This document shows positions 36,378 to 45,614 of a stretch of DNA of 64,000 nucleotides, piece by piece. The notes under the pieces were generated by a model. It did not search any database. It was not told where the DNA came from and worked only from the letters and a program-made list of their open reading frames with translations. Source of the DNA: Sulfurovum sp. UBA5198 (lineage in GTDB: Bacteria > Campylobacterota > Campylobacteria > Campylobacterales > Sulfurovaceae); contig DHVW01000012.1 in NCBI GenBank assembly GCA_002412865.1, forward strand, positions 97,560 through 161,559. The letters run 5' to 3'. The position numbers and the translations under genes are program-made. Each line of letters begins with the position of its first letter. The first letter of the stretch is position 1.

Positions 36378-37453
36378 TTAAACTCATAAAACCATATATT
36401 AGCTTCGAAGAGGTGCAAGATGAATTCAAAGAGATTTTTGAAAGTGGCTGGTTTACTAAAGGAAAATTTGTAGAGGAATTTCGCAATGAAATTAAATCCT
36501 ACACTGGTGCTAAGCATGCATATTTAACTACTTCTGCTACCACCGCCCTCACTATGGCATTAAAGGCACTCGATATAAAAGCTGGTGATGAAGTGATAGT
36601 GTCAGATTTTTCATTTCCTGCTACAGCTAATGTAGTAGAAGACTTGGGGGCTATTCCTATTTTTGCCGATGTGAGCTTAGATACTTTCAATATGCTTTTC
36701 GAGCAACTAGAGAGCAAAATAACCACAAAAACAAAAGCGGTAATCTTTGTAGATGCTCTTGGTAGTCCAGATGGGATTAATGAAATAAAAAAAATCTGTC
36801 AAAAACATAATTTACCACTTATAGAAGATGGTGCCTGTGCGATTGGTAGTAGTGAATTTGGCATCAGATGTGGAAACATAGCAGATATCACTTGTTTTAG
36901 TTTTCACCCTAGAAAACTTCTCACAACTGGAGAAGGTGGAGCCGTAACATTCAATGATGATAAATTTGTTGATTTTTTTGATATTAAACTAAACCATGGT
37001 GCTGTTGTAAATGATGGCAAATTTGATTTTGTAGATTATGGATATAATTATAGAGTTCCTGAACTACAATGTGTTATGGGAATCAAACAACTGCAAAAAC
37101 TTGATAATATAGTATCTTCTAGAAATATTATAAGAGACCAATTTATCAAAGCTCTTGAAGCACTTGGATTCAAGGCACAAAAAATCTCAAAAGATATTGT
37201 TTACAATGTACAGTCATTAGTATTCAAAGTTCCAACAGATGTTAATCGTGATGAGCTAGTAAGCTATCTAAGAGACCATGATATAGAGACAACTATAGGA
37301 ACTTATTGTCTTAGTGGTACAACTTATTATAAAAATAAATATAACGATGTTCAGCCAAACGCCAAATATTTACAGGACAATACTATAACATTCCCATGTT
37401 ACGATGGTGTAGATATAGAATATATTGTAAATAAACTAAAGCTATATAAATAA
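36374..37453 (+). CDS. DegT/DnrJ/EryC1-family sugar aminotransferase
   Basis: A PLP enzyme that adds an amino group to a keto nucleotide sugar. The PLP-binding lysine is in FSFHPRKLLTTGEGG and the cofactor aspartate is in LIEDGACAIGS; the N-terminal LIKPYI and FESGWFTKGK are typical. I start at the ATG at 36374 (AAGGAAA site, ATGA overlap with the SDR gene), giving 359 residues. Product is probably a 3- or 4-amino sugar made with the flanking oxidoreductase and acetyltransferase. Confidence 0.85.
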   Translation: MIKLIKPYISFEEVQDEFKEIFESGWFTKGKFVEEFRNEIKSYTGAKHAYLTTSATTALTMALKALDIKAGDEVIVSDFSFPATANVVEDLGAIPIFADVSLDTFNMLFEQLESKITTKTKAVIFVDALGSPDGINEIKKICQKHNLPLIEDGACAIGSSEFGIRCGNIADITCFSFHPRKLLTTGEGGAVTFNDDKFVDFFDIKLNHGAVVNDGKFDFVDYGYNYRVPELQCVMGIKQLQKLDNIVSSRNIIRDQFIKALEALGFKAQKISKDIVYNVQSLVFKVPTDVNRDELVSYLRDHDIETTIGTYCLSGTTYYKNKYNDVQPNAKYLQDNTITFPCYDGVDIEYIVNKLKLYK

Positions 37454-37953
37454 TGCTACAAAAATTCATAGATAATATTTTTTCTAAAAGAGATCGGATT
37501 AAAAAAGATTTTAATAGAGTTACTCCTATTGGCGATTATATATCTGACAGATGGGAAAAAGCAAAATATTTAGGCTTTGGTGAAGGTAGTAGCATTTACG
37601 ACTCATCATTGGTTTTAGGGAATGTAATAGCTGGTAAAAATTGCTGGATTGGACCCTTTACTATACTTGATGGTTCTGGCGGAGAACTTATCATCGGAGA
37701 TAATTGTAACATCTCAGCTGGAGTTCATATCTATACACATGATACAGTTGATAGTGTGATTTATGGTGGGAATACTTCAATGGCTAGCGTATCTATTGGA
37801 AGCAATGTATATATTGGACCGAATGTCATAATTTCTAAAGGTATCACGATAGGAGATTTTGTAGTTATTGGTGCAAATAGCTTTATAAATAAAGACATAC
37901 CGAGTAACTGCAAAGTATTTGGAACACCAGCAAAAGTTATAGAGCAAAATTAA
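37453..37953 (+). CDS. Hexapeptide-repeat acyltransferase
   Basis: A 166-residue LbH acyltransferase with an N-terminal helical segment and hexapeptide repeats (NVIAGKNCWIGPF, IGDNCNISAGVHI, SIGSNVYIGPNV, TIGDFVVIGA), with the conserved catalytic-type histidine in YTHDTV and a C-terminal VFGTPAKVI. It overlaps the genes on both sides by one base. It is the second acetyltransferase-like gene of the amino-sugar group, so the final sugar may carry two acyl groups. Confidence 0.75.
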   Translation: MLQKFIDNIFSKRDRIKKDFNRVTPIGDYISDRWEKAKYLGFGEGSSIYDSSLVLGNVIAGKNCWIGPFTILDGSGGELIIGDNCNISAGVHIYTHDTVDSVIYGGNTSMASVSIGSNVYIGPNVIISKGITIGDFVVIGANSFINKDIPSNCKVFGTPAKVIEQN

Positions 37954-38960
37954 TGAAAATAATACAACTTCCAACAGAGATTGCAGGACAATCGTATCTT
38001 ACAGCAAAAGGCTTAAGAGAGATAGGGCATGATGCAATGAATGTAGCAAGACCAAATTATTATGGCTATCCATGTGACTATAATTTACGATTTTCTAATT
38101 TTGGTCCATTGAAAAAGATGTTTAATCCATTACCATTCTTTAAATGGGCAAATGAATTTGATGTATTTCACTATCATAAATCATATCTTTTACCTTTTGG
38201 CTTGGATATTAAATATCTTAAGCTAATCAGGAAGCCTTTTTTTATAGAATTTTTTGGTTCAGATATACGCATTAACAAGCTAGAAAAGGAACGCAATCCT
38301 TATTTTAACGAACCAGATATCAATGGGTCAAAAAAACAGATTAAGCGTTTGGAATACTGGTCTAAACAAACAGATGAAGTTATTTTTTCTGATAACTCTT
38401 TTGATATTTTTCTAAAGCCATATTTCAAAAAAATTCATATAGTTAGACAGCGTGTAGACACATCGGCTTTTACCCCTACTTATCCAGACATCGAGAGAGA
38501 AATTCCAAAAATTGTTCATGCCCCTAGCAAACAAAGCATTAAAGGAACAATATATGTAGAAAATGCAGTAAAAGCTTTGCAGGATAAAAAAATACCATTT
38601 GAATATATTAGAGTGGAAGGCTTATCAAATATAGAGGCAATGAAAGTCTATGCCGATGCAGACATTATCGTCGATCAACTTATTTTAGGTGCTCATGGTA
38701 TATTTGCATGCGAGGGGATGGCACTTGGAAAGCCTGTTGTGTGCTATATACATGATTCTTTGCTGTCAACTTATCCTGAAGGATTTCCAATTGTAAATGC
38801 TAATCCAGATACGATAGAATCAGTACTAGAGGAGCTTCTTTTGTCCCCACAAAAAAGGCATGATATAGGCATACAAAGTCGTGAATATGCAGAAGGAGTT
38901 CATGATATCAAGGTTGTAGCAAAGAGATTAGAAAAGATTTATCTTGGGGCTACGAAATAG
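37953..38960 (+). CDS. GT-B glycosyltransferase
   Basis: A 335-residue glycosyltransferase. The N-terminal QLPTEIAGQSYLTAKGLREIGHDA and the C-terminal VDQLILGAHGIFACEGMALGKPVV resemble GT4-type enzymes with a donor-site glutamate; FHYHKSYLLP lies in the middle. Last gene of the plus-strand envelope cluster. It is followed by a hairpin and genes on the opposite strand. Confidence 0.75.
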   Translation: MKIIQLPTEIAGQSYLTAKGLREIGHDAMNVARPNYYGYPCDYNLRFSNFGPLKKMFNPLPFFKWANEFDVFHYHKSYLLPFGLDIKYLKLIRKPFFIEFFGSDIRINKLEKERNPYFNEPDINGSKKQIKRLEYWSKQTDEVIFSDNSFDIFLKPYFKKIHIVRQRVDTSAFTPTYPDIEREIPKIVHAPSKQSIKGTIYVENAVKALQDKKIPFEYIRVEGLSNIEAMKVYADADIIVDQLILGAHGIFACEGMALGKPVVCYIHDSLLSTYPEGFPIVNANPDTIESVLEELLLSPQKRHDIGIQSREYAEGVHDIKVVAKRLEKIYLGATK

Positions 38961-38974
38961 TTAAAACATCACTA

Positions 38975-38997
38975 AGCATAGCAAAAAACTTTATGCT
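38975..38997. terminator. Hairpin between convergent genes, possible terminator
   Basis: AGCATA (38975-38980) and TATGCT (38992-38997) form a short stem across an A-rich loop in the 39-base gap between the converging glycosyltransferase and VanZ-like genes. A short stem only, so low confidence. Confidence 0.3.
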
Positions 38998-38999
38998 AA

Positions 39000-39344
39000 C
39001 TATATTTTATTTGGCTTATTGAGTTTTCGCAAATACAATGAAATCAAATACGCACCGATAATCGCACCAATAATATGTACAGAAAAATCAAGTAGCTGAT
39101 TTAAGAACTCACCGTCTTTTACATAGTCGATTAATTGATCAATTGTAACATAAAATGAACTCACCAAAAATCCAATCAAAACGCTTTTAGATTTATATTG
39201 ATAAGAGTATTTAAATACCAAATAAGCTACCAATGCAGCCATTATCAATCCACCAATAAAATGGCTAAGTTCGCTCTTGAAGCCGTTACTAGCACTGGCA
39301 AACGAGCTAATAACCAAAAGTCCAATAAATATATTTTTATACAT
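39000..39344 (-). CDS. VanZ-like membrane protein
   Basis: A 114-residue small membrane protein with three or four hydrophobic segments (MYKNIFIGLLVISSF, LIMAALVAYLVF, SVLIGFLVSSFYVTIDQLID, and a C-terminal FSVHIIGAIIGAYLI). The DQLIDY and DFSVHIIGA pattern resembles VanZ-like proteins. The ATG at 39344 has a GAGGAG site and is preferred to the TTG one codon upstream. Follows the PAP2 gene on the same strand, ten bases after its stop. Function unknown. Confidence 0.6.
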   Translation of the reverse strand: MYKNIFIGLLVISSFASASNGFKSELSHFIGGLIMAALVAYLVFKYSYQYKSKSVLIGFLVSSFYVTIDQLIDYVKDGEFLNQLLDFSVHIIGAIIGAYLISLYLRKLNKPNKI

Positions 39345-39354
39345 CAAATCTCCT

Positions 39355-40053
39355 CTAATTTTCGTAATTCAATTTTTGGTAATATGGGATTTTATTTACC
39401 ATTTTGACAGTTAATAATACAATTAGCCATGCAATAAGCATTGTGATGACCGTATGGCTAAAGAAATGATCACCTACAAGCATTTTATACATTCCCATAC
39501 TCCAGCCAATAGCCATAGCTCCAGCTAGAGCCAAATATCTATTTCTCTTAGTATGAAATAAGAAAAATAGACTCAAAAGTGCAAAGCCACCACTAGCATG
39601 GCCAGCAGGCCAACATTCACGCTGCTTCATGGTGCAAAACTCAGGTGCGTAGCACTCCCATACTGCAGTTCGTGGCATCTCTCCATTGTACCGTATCTCG
39701 GCGTGAGGGCAAGGCATATTTGTAATCTTTTTAAGACTGCCAACAACCACAGGCACAAGCACACTAGCGACTATAACTATCAAAAGACCTTTTTGGTATC
39801 CAATAAGTTTCTTTTTGTACAAAGCATATATAAAAATAACAATTAAAATCGCACCAAGTATCAATAAAGCACTTTTTATGCCATCATAAAATATAAATTT
39901 ATATGGTTGCAGCGTCTCATCGACTATCCACATATGGGTTTGGAAATCATAAAAATTGTCTTGCAGATTAACATCAAAATTGCTAATACCAAAAAAAAGT
40001 ATTGAAACTATAAGTAATATAGTTGTGATGAGAATATCTCTATTTAGTTTCAT
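39355..40053 (-). CDS. PAP2-family membrane phosphatase
   Basis: A 232-residue membrane protein with the PAP2 phosphatase motifs in order: a lysine before NMPCP (motif 1 region), PAGHASGGF (motif 2) and GMYKMLVGDHFFSHT (motif 3, with two histidines). Enzymes of this family remove phosphate from lipids such as lipid A, undecaprenyl diphosphate or phosphatidylglycerophosphate. Motif 1 is only partly recognisable. It starts from an AGAGGAT site and lies next to the LPS-type cluster, so a lipid A or carrier-lipid substrate is plausible. Confidence 0.78.
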   Translation of the reverse strand: MKLNRDILITTILLIVSILFFGISNFDVNLQDNFYDFQTHMWIVDETLQPYKFIFYDGIKSALLILGAILIVIFIYALYKKKLIGYQKGLLIVIVASVLVPVVVGSLKKITNMPCPHAEIRYNGEMPRTAVWECYAPEFCTMKQRECWPAGHASGGFALLSLFFLFHTKRNRYLALAGAMAIGWSMGMYKMLVGDHFFSHTVITMLIAWLIVLLTVKMVNKIPYYQKLNYEN

Positions 40054-40139
40054 GAATTGTATCCTCTTTTATTATCTATGTAATGATAATGGAATATTAT
40101 TAACTATAACTTAACAGCTCTATTGTCAAATGTAAATCT

Positions 40140-40790
40140 ATGGCAATTTTAGGTAAAATCATCAAAATATACAACGAAACAAATCAAGGAGATATATTGA
40201 TTCATTTAGATGAAACTCTGTTCATTGGAGAGGGCAGAAATAGAAAATGCTATATACACCCAAATGATACAAATTTGTGCATCAAAATTCCTACGCCACG
40301 GGGCGAACGAAGTGCAAATAGAGAAAGAAGATATTTCAAGAGACTTCACCTTTACTCAAAAAATATGGAGATGATTAGTGATTATAAAGGTGGTGTCAAA
40401 ACCGACTTAGGGAATGGTGATATATTCGAGCTAATTAGAGATAGTGATGGTAATATCTCTAAAAATCTGAAATATTATTTAGAGTTAGATTTAGATATTA
40501 TAAACAAGCAAATTATAGAGCAAATAGAATTACTAAGAGTTTACCTAAAAACTGAATATATATTGATTTCTGATTTAGGGCTTGATAATATTTTGCTTCA
40601 AAAAGATGGTAACGAGAAGTTGAGACTAAGAGTTATAGATGGTATAGGAGATAATAATCAAGTGCCATTTTTGGAATTTGTGAAACCACTTGGATTAAAA
40701 CGGTCTGCAAAAAAATGGGAACTATTTAAAGCAGTCATCGCAAAAATTTCACTAGATATTGCAATAAAAATAAAGTCGTTTAACACATGA
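40140..40790 (+). CDS. YrbL-family protein
   Basis: A 216-residue cytoplasmic protein of the YrbL family (named from the E. coli PhoP regulon), with a kinase-like fold. The LFIGEGRNRKCYIHPND segment resembles a nucleotide-binding loop, CIKIPTP has the lysine, and ISDLGLDNILLQ followed by LRVIDGIG resembles a kinase catalytic loop and DxG region. No clear ribosome-binding site precedes the ATG at 40140. Function unknown. It is overlapped by the next gene by four bases. Confidence 0.7.
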   Translation: MAILGKIIKIYNETNQGDILIHLDETLFIGEGRNRKCYIHPNDTNLCIKIPTPRGERSANRERRYFKRLHLYSKNMEMISDYKGGVKTDLGNGDIFELIRDSDGNISKNLKYYLELDLDIINKQIIEQIELLRVYLKTEYILISDLGLDNILLQKDGNEKLRLRVIDGIGDNNQVPFLEFVKPLGLKRSAKKWELFKAVIAKISLDIAIKIKSFNT

Positions 40791-41044
40791 GTAATTATGT
40801 TGATTTCATAGGTATATTTGGTGTATTTATAATAATTGTTGCCTATATAATGATGCAAATTGACCGTATGAATCCAAAAGGTGTAGCATTTTCGCTTCTA
40901 AATACTATTGGTGCAATACTTATTCTCATTTCATTAATTTATGATTGGAATTTAGCATCATTTGTGGTGGAAGTTATTTGGTTTATGCTCAGTTTATACG
41001 GCACTATAAAAGCTTATTTTATTTTAAAAAGCATAAACATATAA
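40787..41044 (+). CDS. Small membrane protein (CBU_0592-like)
   Basis: An 85-residue protein with three hydrophobic segments (about 5-25, 34-50 and 55-80). The pattern FSLLNTIGAILILISLIYDW then FVVEVIWFMLSLYG resembles the small CBU_0592-type family of uncharacterised membrane proteins. Translationally coupled to both neighbours (four-base and one-base overlaps). No function is known. Confidence 0.65.
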   Translation: MSNYVDFIGIFGVFIIIVAYIMMQIDRMNPKGVAFSLLNTIGAILILISLIYDWNLASFVVEVIWFMLSLYGTIKAYFILKSINI

Positions 41045-41547
41045 TGCAATCAAAATATTTAGCTCATTATCCAAACACCATTAAAGAACAAGTTGCAAAA
41101 CTGATAAACGAAGGTAGACTAAGCTCACACCTAAAAAATAAATATCCAGAAGTTCATAATCATACAAATGATAAAGCACTGTACAATTACACAATGGATT
41201 TCAAAAATAATCACATGCGAAATTCACCACCTCTAAGCAAAGTGGTTTATGATGGAAAGATAAATGTCATCTCACATGCTCTTGGTACTCACACATTTGT
41301 CTCTCGTGTACAAGGTGGCAAGCTAAAAGCCAAAAATGAGATACGCATAGCTTCAATATTTAAACAAATGCCTGAACCTTTTTTGCGTATGATAGTCGTG
41401 CATGAATTGGCTCACTTCAAGGTTAAAGGACATGACAAGGCATTTTATGCTCTTTGTACACACATAGAACCAAACTATCATCAGTTTGAGTTGGACATGA
41501 GATTATATTTAACTCATATAGATTTATACGGTAAATTGTGGATTTAA
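41044..41547 (+). CDS. YgjP-like (M48-type) zinc metallopeptidase domain protein
   Basis: A 167-residue protein with the zinc motif HELAH followed by GHDKAFYAL, the YgjP/WLM-like pattern in which a second histidine follows at a short distance. I use the ATG at 41044, which overlaps the preceding stop; a longer in-frame start would run inside the upstream gene. No signal peptide is evident, so it is probably cytoplasmic. Function of the family is unclear. Confidence 0.75.
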   Translation: MQSKYLAHYPNTIKEQVAKLINEGRLSSHLKNKYPEVHNHTNDKALYNYTMDFKNNHMRNSPPLSKVVYDGKINVISHALGTHTFVSRVQGGKLKAKNEIRIASIFKQMPEPFLRMIVVHELAHFKVKGHDKAFYALCTHIEPNYHQFELDMRLYLTHIDLYGKLWI

Positions 41548-41592
41548 GCAACATTTGGATAAAACTACTAAATATTACAAAAGGCAACAAAA

Positions 41593-42051
41593 ATGAAGAT
41601 TGATTTATACACAACAGCAATGGAGCATTACGCAAGAGGTAGACACAAAGAAGCATACGATATATGTGAGGCTAACCAAAGCGATATTAGGTGTGTTTAC
41701 GCTCTAGGAACGATGTATTATAATGGGCAAGGTGTCGCTAAAAATCTAGCTAAATCAACAGAGTGTTACGCCAAAGCTGCCGAGGCTGGGATAGTACCAG
41801 CTGCTGTAAGTGCAGGATTTGCATATGCAAACTCTATGGGAGTGCCAGAGGATTTTGAAAAAGCAGCATATTATCTAAAAATGGCAATCAATGAACCAGC
41901 AGCCAAAATCACTCTAGCAGAGATATACGCTATGGGTCACGCAGGTGGCACTCGCAAAGATGCGGCAGTGCTTATCAAAGAGGTACTTGCGTCTATTGGT
42001 GGCGAAGAAGCTTATGATGTCTACAATAGATATGATTTGGGAAATGTATAA
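41593..42051 (+). CDS. Sel1-repeat protein
   Basis: A 152-residue helical-repeat protein with Sel1-like repeats, most clearly ALGTMYYNGQGVAKNLAKST and VSAGFAYANSMGVPEDFEKA. No signal peptide, so likely cytoplasmic. Sel1 repeats mediate protein-protein contacts. It overlaps the yaeQ gene by one base. Confidence 0.85.
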   Translation: MKIDLYTTAMEHYARGRHKEAYDICEANQSDIRCVYALGTMYYNGQGVAKNLAKSTECYAKAAEAGIVPAAVSAGFAYANSMGVPEDFEKAAYYLKMAINEPAAKITLAEIYAMGHAGGTRKDAAVLIKEVLASIGGEEAYDVYNRYDLGNV

Positions 42052-42578
42052 TGGCAATAGGTAGCACAGTTTGCAAAGCTGAACTTAATATCGCAAATAT
42101 AGATACCAATTATTATGAAACACATGAAATAACAATCGCAAAACACCCATCTGAGACTGAGCTGCGAGTGATGGCTAGGCTTGTAGCTTTTATATTTAAT
42201 GCGAACGAAAGACTTGTGATTAATCAAGGTGTTGACAATGATGATGATCCAGCATTGTGGCAAAAAAACTATGGTGGCGATGTTGAGCTTTGGATAGATT
42301 TAGCTCAGGTTGACGAAAAGAGACTACGAAAAGCTTGTGGTCGTAGCGAGCAAGTAATAGTTTACCTATATAATCTAGGAAGTGCAACTACTTGGTGGAA
42401 ACAAAATGGTGGCTCATATGCTAGATTTAAAAATCTTAGTGTGAGATACATAAATTTAGATGGAATTGAAAAATTATTTAGTAGAACTATGAGAATTCAA
42501 GCCACTATCACTGATGGTGAGCTCAGCCTCAATAGTGATGCTGGAGATTTCCAAATCACACAAGAAGTTTGGAAGTAA
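42051..42578 (+). CDS. yaeQ: YaeQ-family protein
   Basis: A 175-residue protein matching the YaeQ family: the N-terminal GSTVCKAELNIANIDTNYYE, then TIAKHPSETELRVMARLVAF, DDDPALWQKN and RKACGRSEQVIVYLYN are the family blocks. YaeQ has a restriction-nuclease-like fold but no established role. It starts on the stop codon of the Sel1 gene and ends six bases from the converging metK stop. Confidence 0.85.
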   Translation: MAIGSTVCKAELNIANIDTNYYETHEITIAKHPSETELRVMARLVAFIFNANERLVINQGVDNDDDPALWQKNYGGDVELWIDLAQVDEKRLRKACGRSEQVIVYLYNLGSATTWWKQNGGSYARFKNLSVRYINLDGIEKLFSRTMRIQATITDGELSLNSDAGDFQITQEVWK

Positions 42579-42584
42579 TTTTAC

Positions 42585-43742
42585 TTATTTCGAGAAATAA
42601 GCCTTGATATCTTCAACTCTATCTAATTTCTCCCAACCAAATCCTTGGTCTTCTCTACCAAAATGTCCATAAGCAGCCGTTTTTCTATATATTGGTTTAA
42701 GTAAATCTAACGACTCAATAATACCTTTTGGAGTAAGATCAAAAAGCTTCTCAACACAACCAGAGATACTGTTCTCATCAACCGTAGCTGTACCGTGCGT
42801 ATCTATGAAAATAGATACAGGATGAGCAACTCCTATGGCATAAGCTAACTGTATAGTAGCTTTTTCACAAATACCAGATGCAACTAGATTTTTAGCAATG
42901 TGTCTAGCTGCGTACGCTGCACTTCTATCTACTTTTGTAGGATCTTTACCACTAAATGCACCACCACCATGAGGGCAAGAGCCACCATAAGTATCTACTA
43001 TGATTTTTCTACCAGTTAGCCCAGCGTCGCCTTGTGGTCCGCCTATTACAAATCTACCAGTTGGATTAATATGATATTTGATATCATCATGTATAAGCTC
43101 CGCTGGAATTGCTGCTTTTATTACATCTCGCAATATAGCTTCTTTAATTATATGTTCAGGTACATCATCATGATGTTGTGCTGATACTACTATTGTATCG
43201 ATACTCACAGGCTTTCCATCCACATATTTTACACTAACTTGAGCTTTGCCATCTGGTCTTAGAAATGGAACTGTACCATTTTTACGAACCTCTGCTAGCT
43301 TGCTTGTAAGTTTATGAGCTAAAGAAATCGGTAGTGGCATAAGCTCTGGTGTTTCACTGCAAGCATACCCAAACATCAACCCTTGGTCTCCAGCACCTAT
43401 CTCACCGCACGCTTGGTCAACGCCTTGGTTAATATCAGGACTTTGCTCGCCTATTCCATTTAGAACTGCTGCACTTCTATAGTCAAAACCATAACTAGCA
43501 TCTGTATATCCAATCTCTTGAACTACTTTTCTGGCTATCTCTTGCATGGGACAATATGCAGTTGTTTTAAGCTCTCCAGCAATTACGCAAAAACCATTAC
43601 TCACTAGAGTTTCGCATGCTACCCTAGCATTGCAGTCTTTTGATAAAATATCATCCAGTATCGCGTCACTAATCTGGTCAGCCATCTTGTCAGGATGTCC
43701 TTCTGTTACTGATTCGCTTGTAAATATATACTCTTTTGTCAT
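42585..43742 (-). CDS. metK: S-adenosylmethionine synthetase
   Basis: Makes S-adenosylmethionine from ATP and methionine. Motifs are TSESVTEGHPDKMADQ at the N-terminus, GAGDQGLMFGYA, GGPQGDAGLTGRKI and GGGAFSGKDPTKVDRS. Length 385 residues is normal. It is 21 bases downstream of dxs on the same strand and is probably the last gene of that run. I see no SAM riboswitch upstream. Confidence 0.97.
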   Translation of the reverse strand: MTKEYIFTSESVTEGHPDKMADQISDAILDDILSKDCNARVACETLVSNGFCVIAGELKTTAYCPMQEIARKVVQEIGYTDASYGFDYRSAAVLNGIGEQSPDINQGVDQACGEIGAGDQGLMFGYACSETPELMPLPISLAHKLTSKLAEVRKNGTVPFLRPDGKAQVSVKYVDGKPVSIDTIVVSAQHHDDVPEHIIKEAILRDVIKAAIPAELIHDDIKYHINPTGRFVIGGPQGDAGLTGRKIIVDTYGGSCPHGGGAFSGKDPTKVDRSAAYAARHIAKNLVASGICEKATIQLAYAIGVAHPVSIFIDTHGTATVDENSISGCVEKLFDLTPKGIIESLDLLKPIYRKTAAYGHFGREDQGFGWEKLDRVEDIKAYFSK

Positions 43743-43763
43743 TATTTCTCTCCTATTGTTTCT

Positions 43764-45614
43764 TTATGTAGTTTCTTCTGTGATATCTTTTATCTTTTTA
43801 GCTAATTGCAATGGAAGTAGTCCTAAAGACTCTTCTACTAGTGCTGTTGCCCCATGAGTTATGAATTCGTCATCATACTCAAAAGTTACTAAATCTACGC
43901 CGTCGATTTTTGAATTTGATAAGAATTCCAATATCGCCGAACCAACGCCACCCATTTTAGAGCTATCGCTAAATATAAACCAATGTTTATGCGTAAGAGC
44001 GAGTGATTTTAATAGTTCGCCATCAAGAGGTTTTACAAATCTCAAATCAACCACAGTAACTGTTTTATCAAGTAGTTTAGCCGTTTCCAATGCCCTACCT
44101 ACTCCATTTCCATATCCTATAAGAGCTATATCACTACCATCGTTACATGATTTGATAATCTCGCCTTTACCAAGCTCGTAAGGCGTAATCGCGCATTCAT
44201 TGTCCATAAATGCACCTCTAGGATATCTAAATGCACATGGCATTTGTAGCGTCGAAGCAAACCTCATCGCCTCTACCATACTACTCTCATTAAATGGAGC
44301 AAATAGTGTCATATTTGGAATAGCTCTTAGGAATGATATATCAAATGCTCCTTGGTGTGTTTCACCATCTTCTCCAACCATTCCAGCCCTATCAATAGCA
44401 AATACCACAGGTAAGCTCATCAAACATACATCATGAATTACTTGATCATAACCTCTTTGCAAGAAAGTAGAATATATGGCACAAAATGGTTTAAACCCCT
44501 CTTTTGCTAAAGCACCCATGGAAGTAACTGCGTGTTGTTCAGCTATTGCTACATCCCAAAAACGATTAGGAAATTTAGAAATTGCATCACTCATTCCTGT
44601 TCCACTTGGCATTGCAGCTGTGACACCTACTATTTTCTCATTTTTAGTGGCAAGCTCTACAAGAGTATCAGAAAAAATGGCTGTTGCATTTTTGGCTCCA
44701 GCTTTTTTTACACTAGTGCCAGTTGATAGCTCAAATGCACCAACGCCATGCCAATGCTCCTTGCTATCGCCCTTACCCTCTGCTATTTCGTAACCTTTGC
44801 CTTTTGTTGTTTGAGCATGTACGATTACTGGTCTGCCTAACTTCTTGGCTATCATTAATGTCTCTATTAAACCAGCTATATCATGTCCATTCACAGGACC
44901 AATATAATCTATCCCCATCTCTTCAAATAAAATTCCAGGAGTAATAAGCTTTAATGACTCTTCAAATCTCTTTGCCACATAAGTAGCACTATCAGGAAAA
45001 TGCTCCAAAGTCTTTTGCATAAAACCTTTGAATTTTTGATAAAATGGACTTGCCATTGTTTGTGAAAGTAATTTACTTATCGCTCCAATTGGTTTAGCAA
45101 TGCTCATCTCATTATCATTAAGTATTATCACTACTGGATATTTGCGATCACCAAGCTCATTTAGTGCCTCGTATACCATTCCAGCACTCATACTTCCATC
45201 GCCTATAAGGACAACTGGAATTCTATCTTCACCTTTAAGTGCAATAGCTTTAGCTGCACCAACAGCCAAAGATATAGATGTAGAACTATGTCCTGCTACG
45301 AAATAATCATGTGCTGACTCACTAGGTTTTGTGTATCCACATAGCCCACCAAATTTACGCAATGATCCAAACTCTTCCCATCTACCAGTGAGCAGTTTAT
45401 GAGCGTAGGCTTGATGGCTCACATCAAATATAAATGGGTCTTTGCTGGAATCAAATACTGTGTGCATTGCTACAATTAAATCTGTTGCACCAAGAGTTGA
45501 GCTTAGATGTCCACCATTCACGCTTACTGTTTCTAATATTTTGGTTCTTATTCGACTAGCAATATCATTCAACTCATCTACGCTGCATGCACTTATCTTT
45601 TTATCTAATTTCAT
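43764..45614 (-). CDS. dxs: 1-deoxy-D-xylulose-5-phosphate synthase
   Basis: First enzyme of the MEP isoprenoid pathway, thiamine diphosphate-dependent. Recognised by GGHLSSTLGATDL, the ThDP motif GDGSMSAGMVYEALN through NDNEMSI, and the C-terminal DRAGMVGEDGETHQGAFD. The 616-residue length is normal. Its ATG overlaps the hisC stop by one base. In C. jejuni fliF, fliG and fliH lie between these genes. Confidence 0.96.
   Translation of the reverse strand: MKLDKKISACSVDELNDIASRIRTKILETVSVNGGHLSSTLGATDLIVAMHTVFDSSKDPFIFDVSHQAYAHKLLTGRWEEFGSLRKFGGLCGYTKPSESAHDYFVAGHSSTSISLAVGAAKAIALKGEDRIPVVLIGDGSMSAGMVYEALNELGDRKYPVVIILNDNEMSIAKPIGAISKLLSQTMASPFYQKFKGFMQKTLEHFPDSATYVAKRFEESLKLITPGILFEEMGIDYIGPVNGHDIAGLIETLMIAKKLGRPVIVHAQTTKGKGYEIAEGKGDSKEHWHGVGAFELSTGTSVKKAGAKNATAIFSDTLVELATKNEKIVGVTAAMPSGTGMSDAISKFPNRFWDVAIAEQHAVTSMGALAKEGFKPFCAIYSTFLQRGYDQVIHDVCLMSLPVVFAIDRAGMVGEDGETHQGAFDISFLRAIPNMTLFAPFNESSMVEAMRFASTLQMPCAFRYPRGAFMDNECAITPYELGKGEIIKSCNDGSDIALIGYGNGVGRALETAKLLDKTVTVVDLRFVKPLDGELLKSLALTHKHWFIFSDSSKMGGVGSAILEFLSNSKIDGVDLVTFEYDDEFITHGATALVEESLGLLPLQLAKKIKDITEETT

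Noticed and set aside
42585..43763. SAM riboswitch upstream of metK
   Set aside because: Only 21 bases separate metK from dxs, too short for a known SAM riboswitch.
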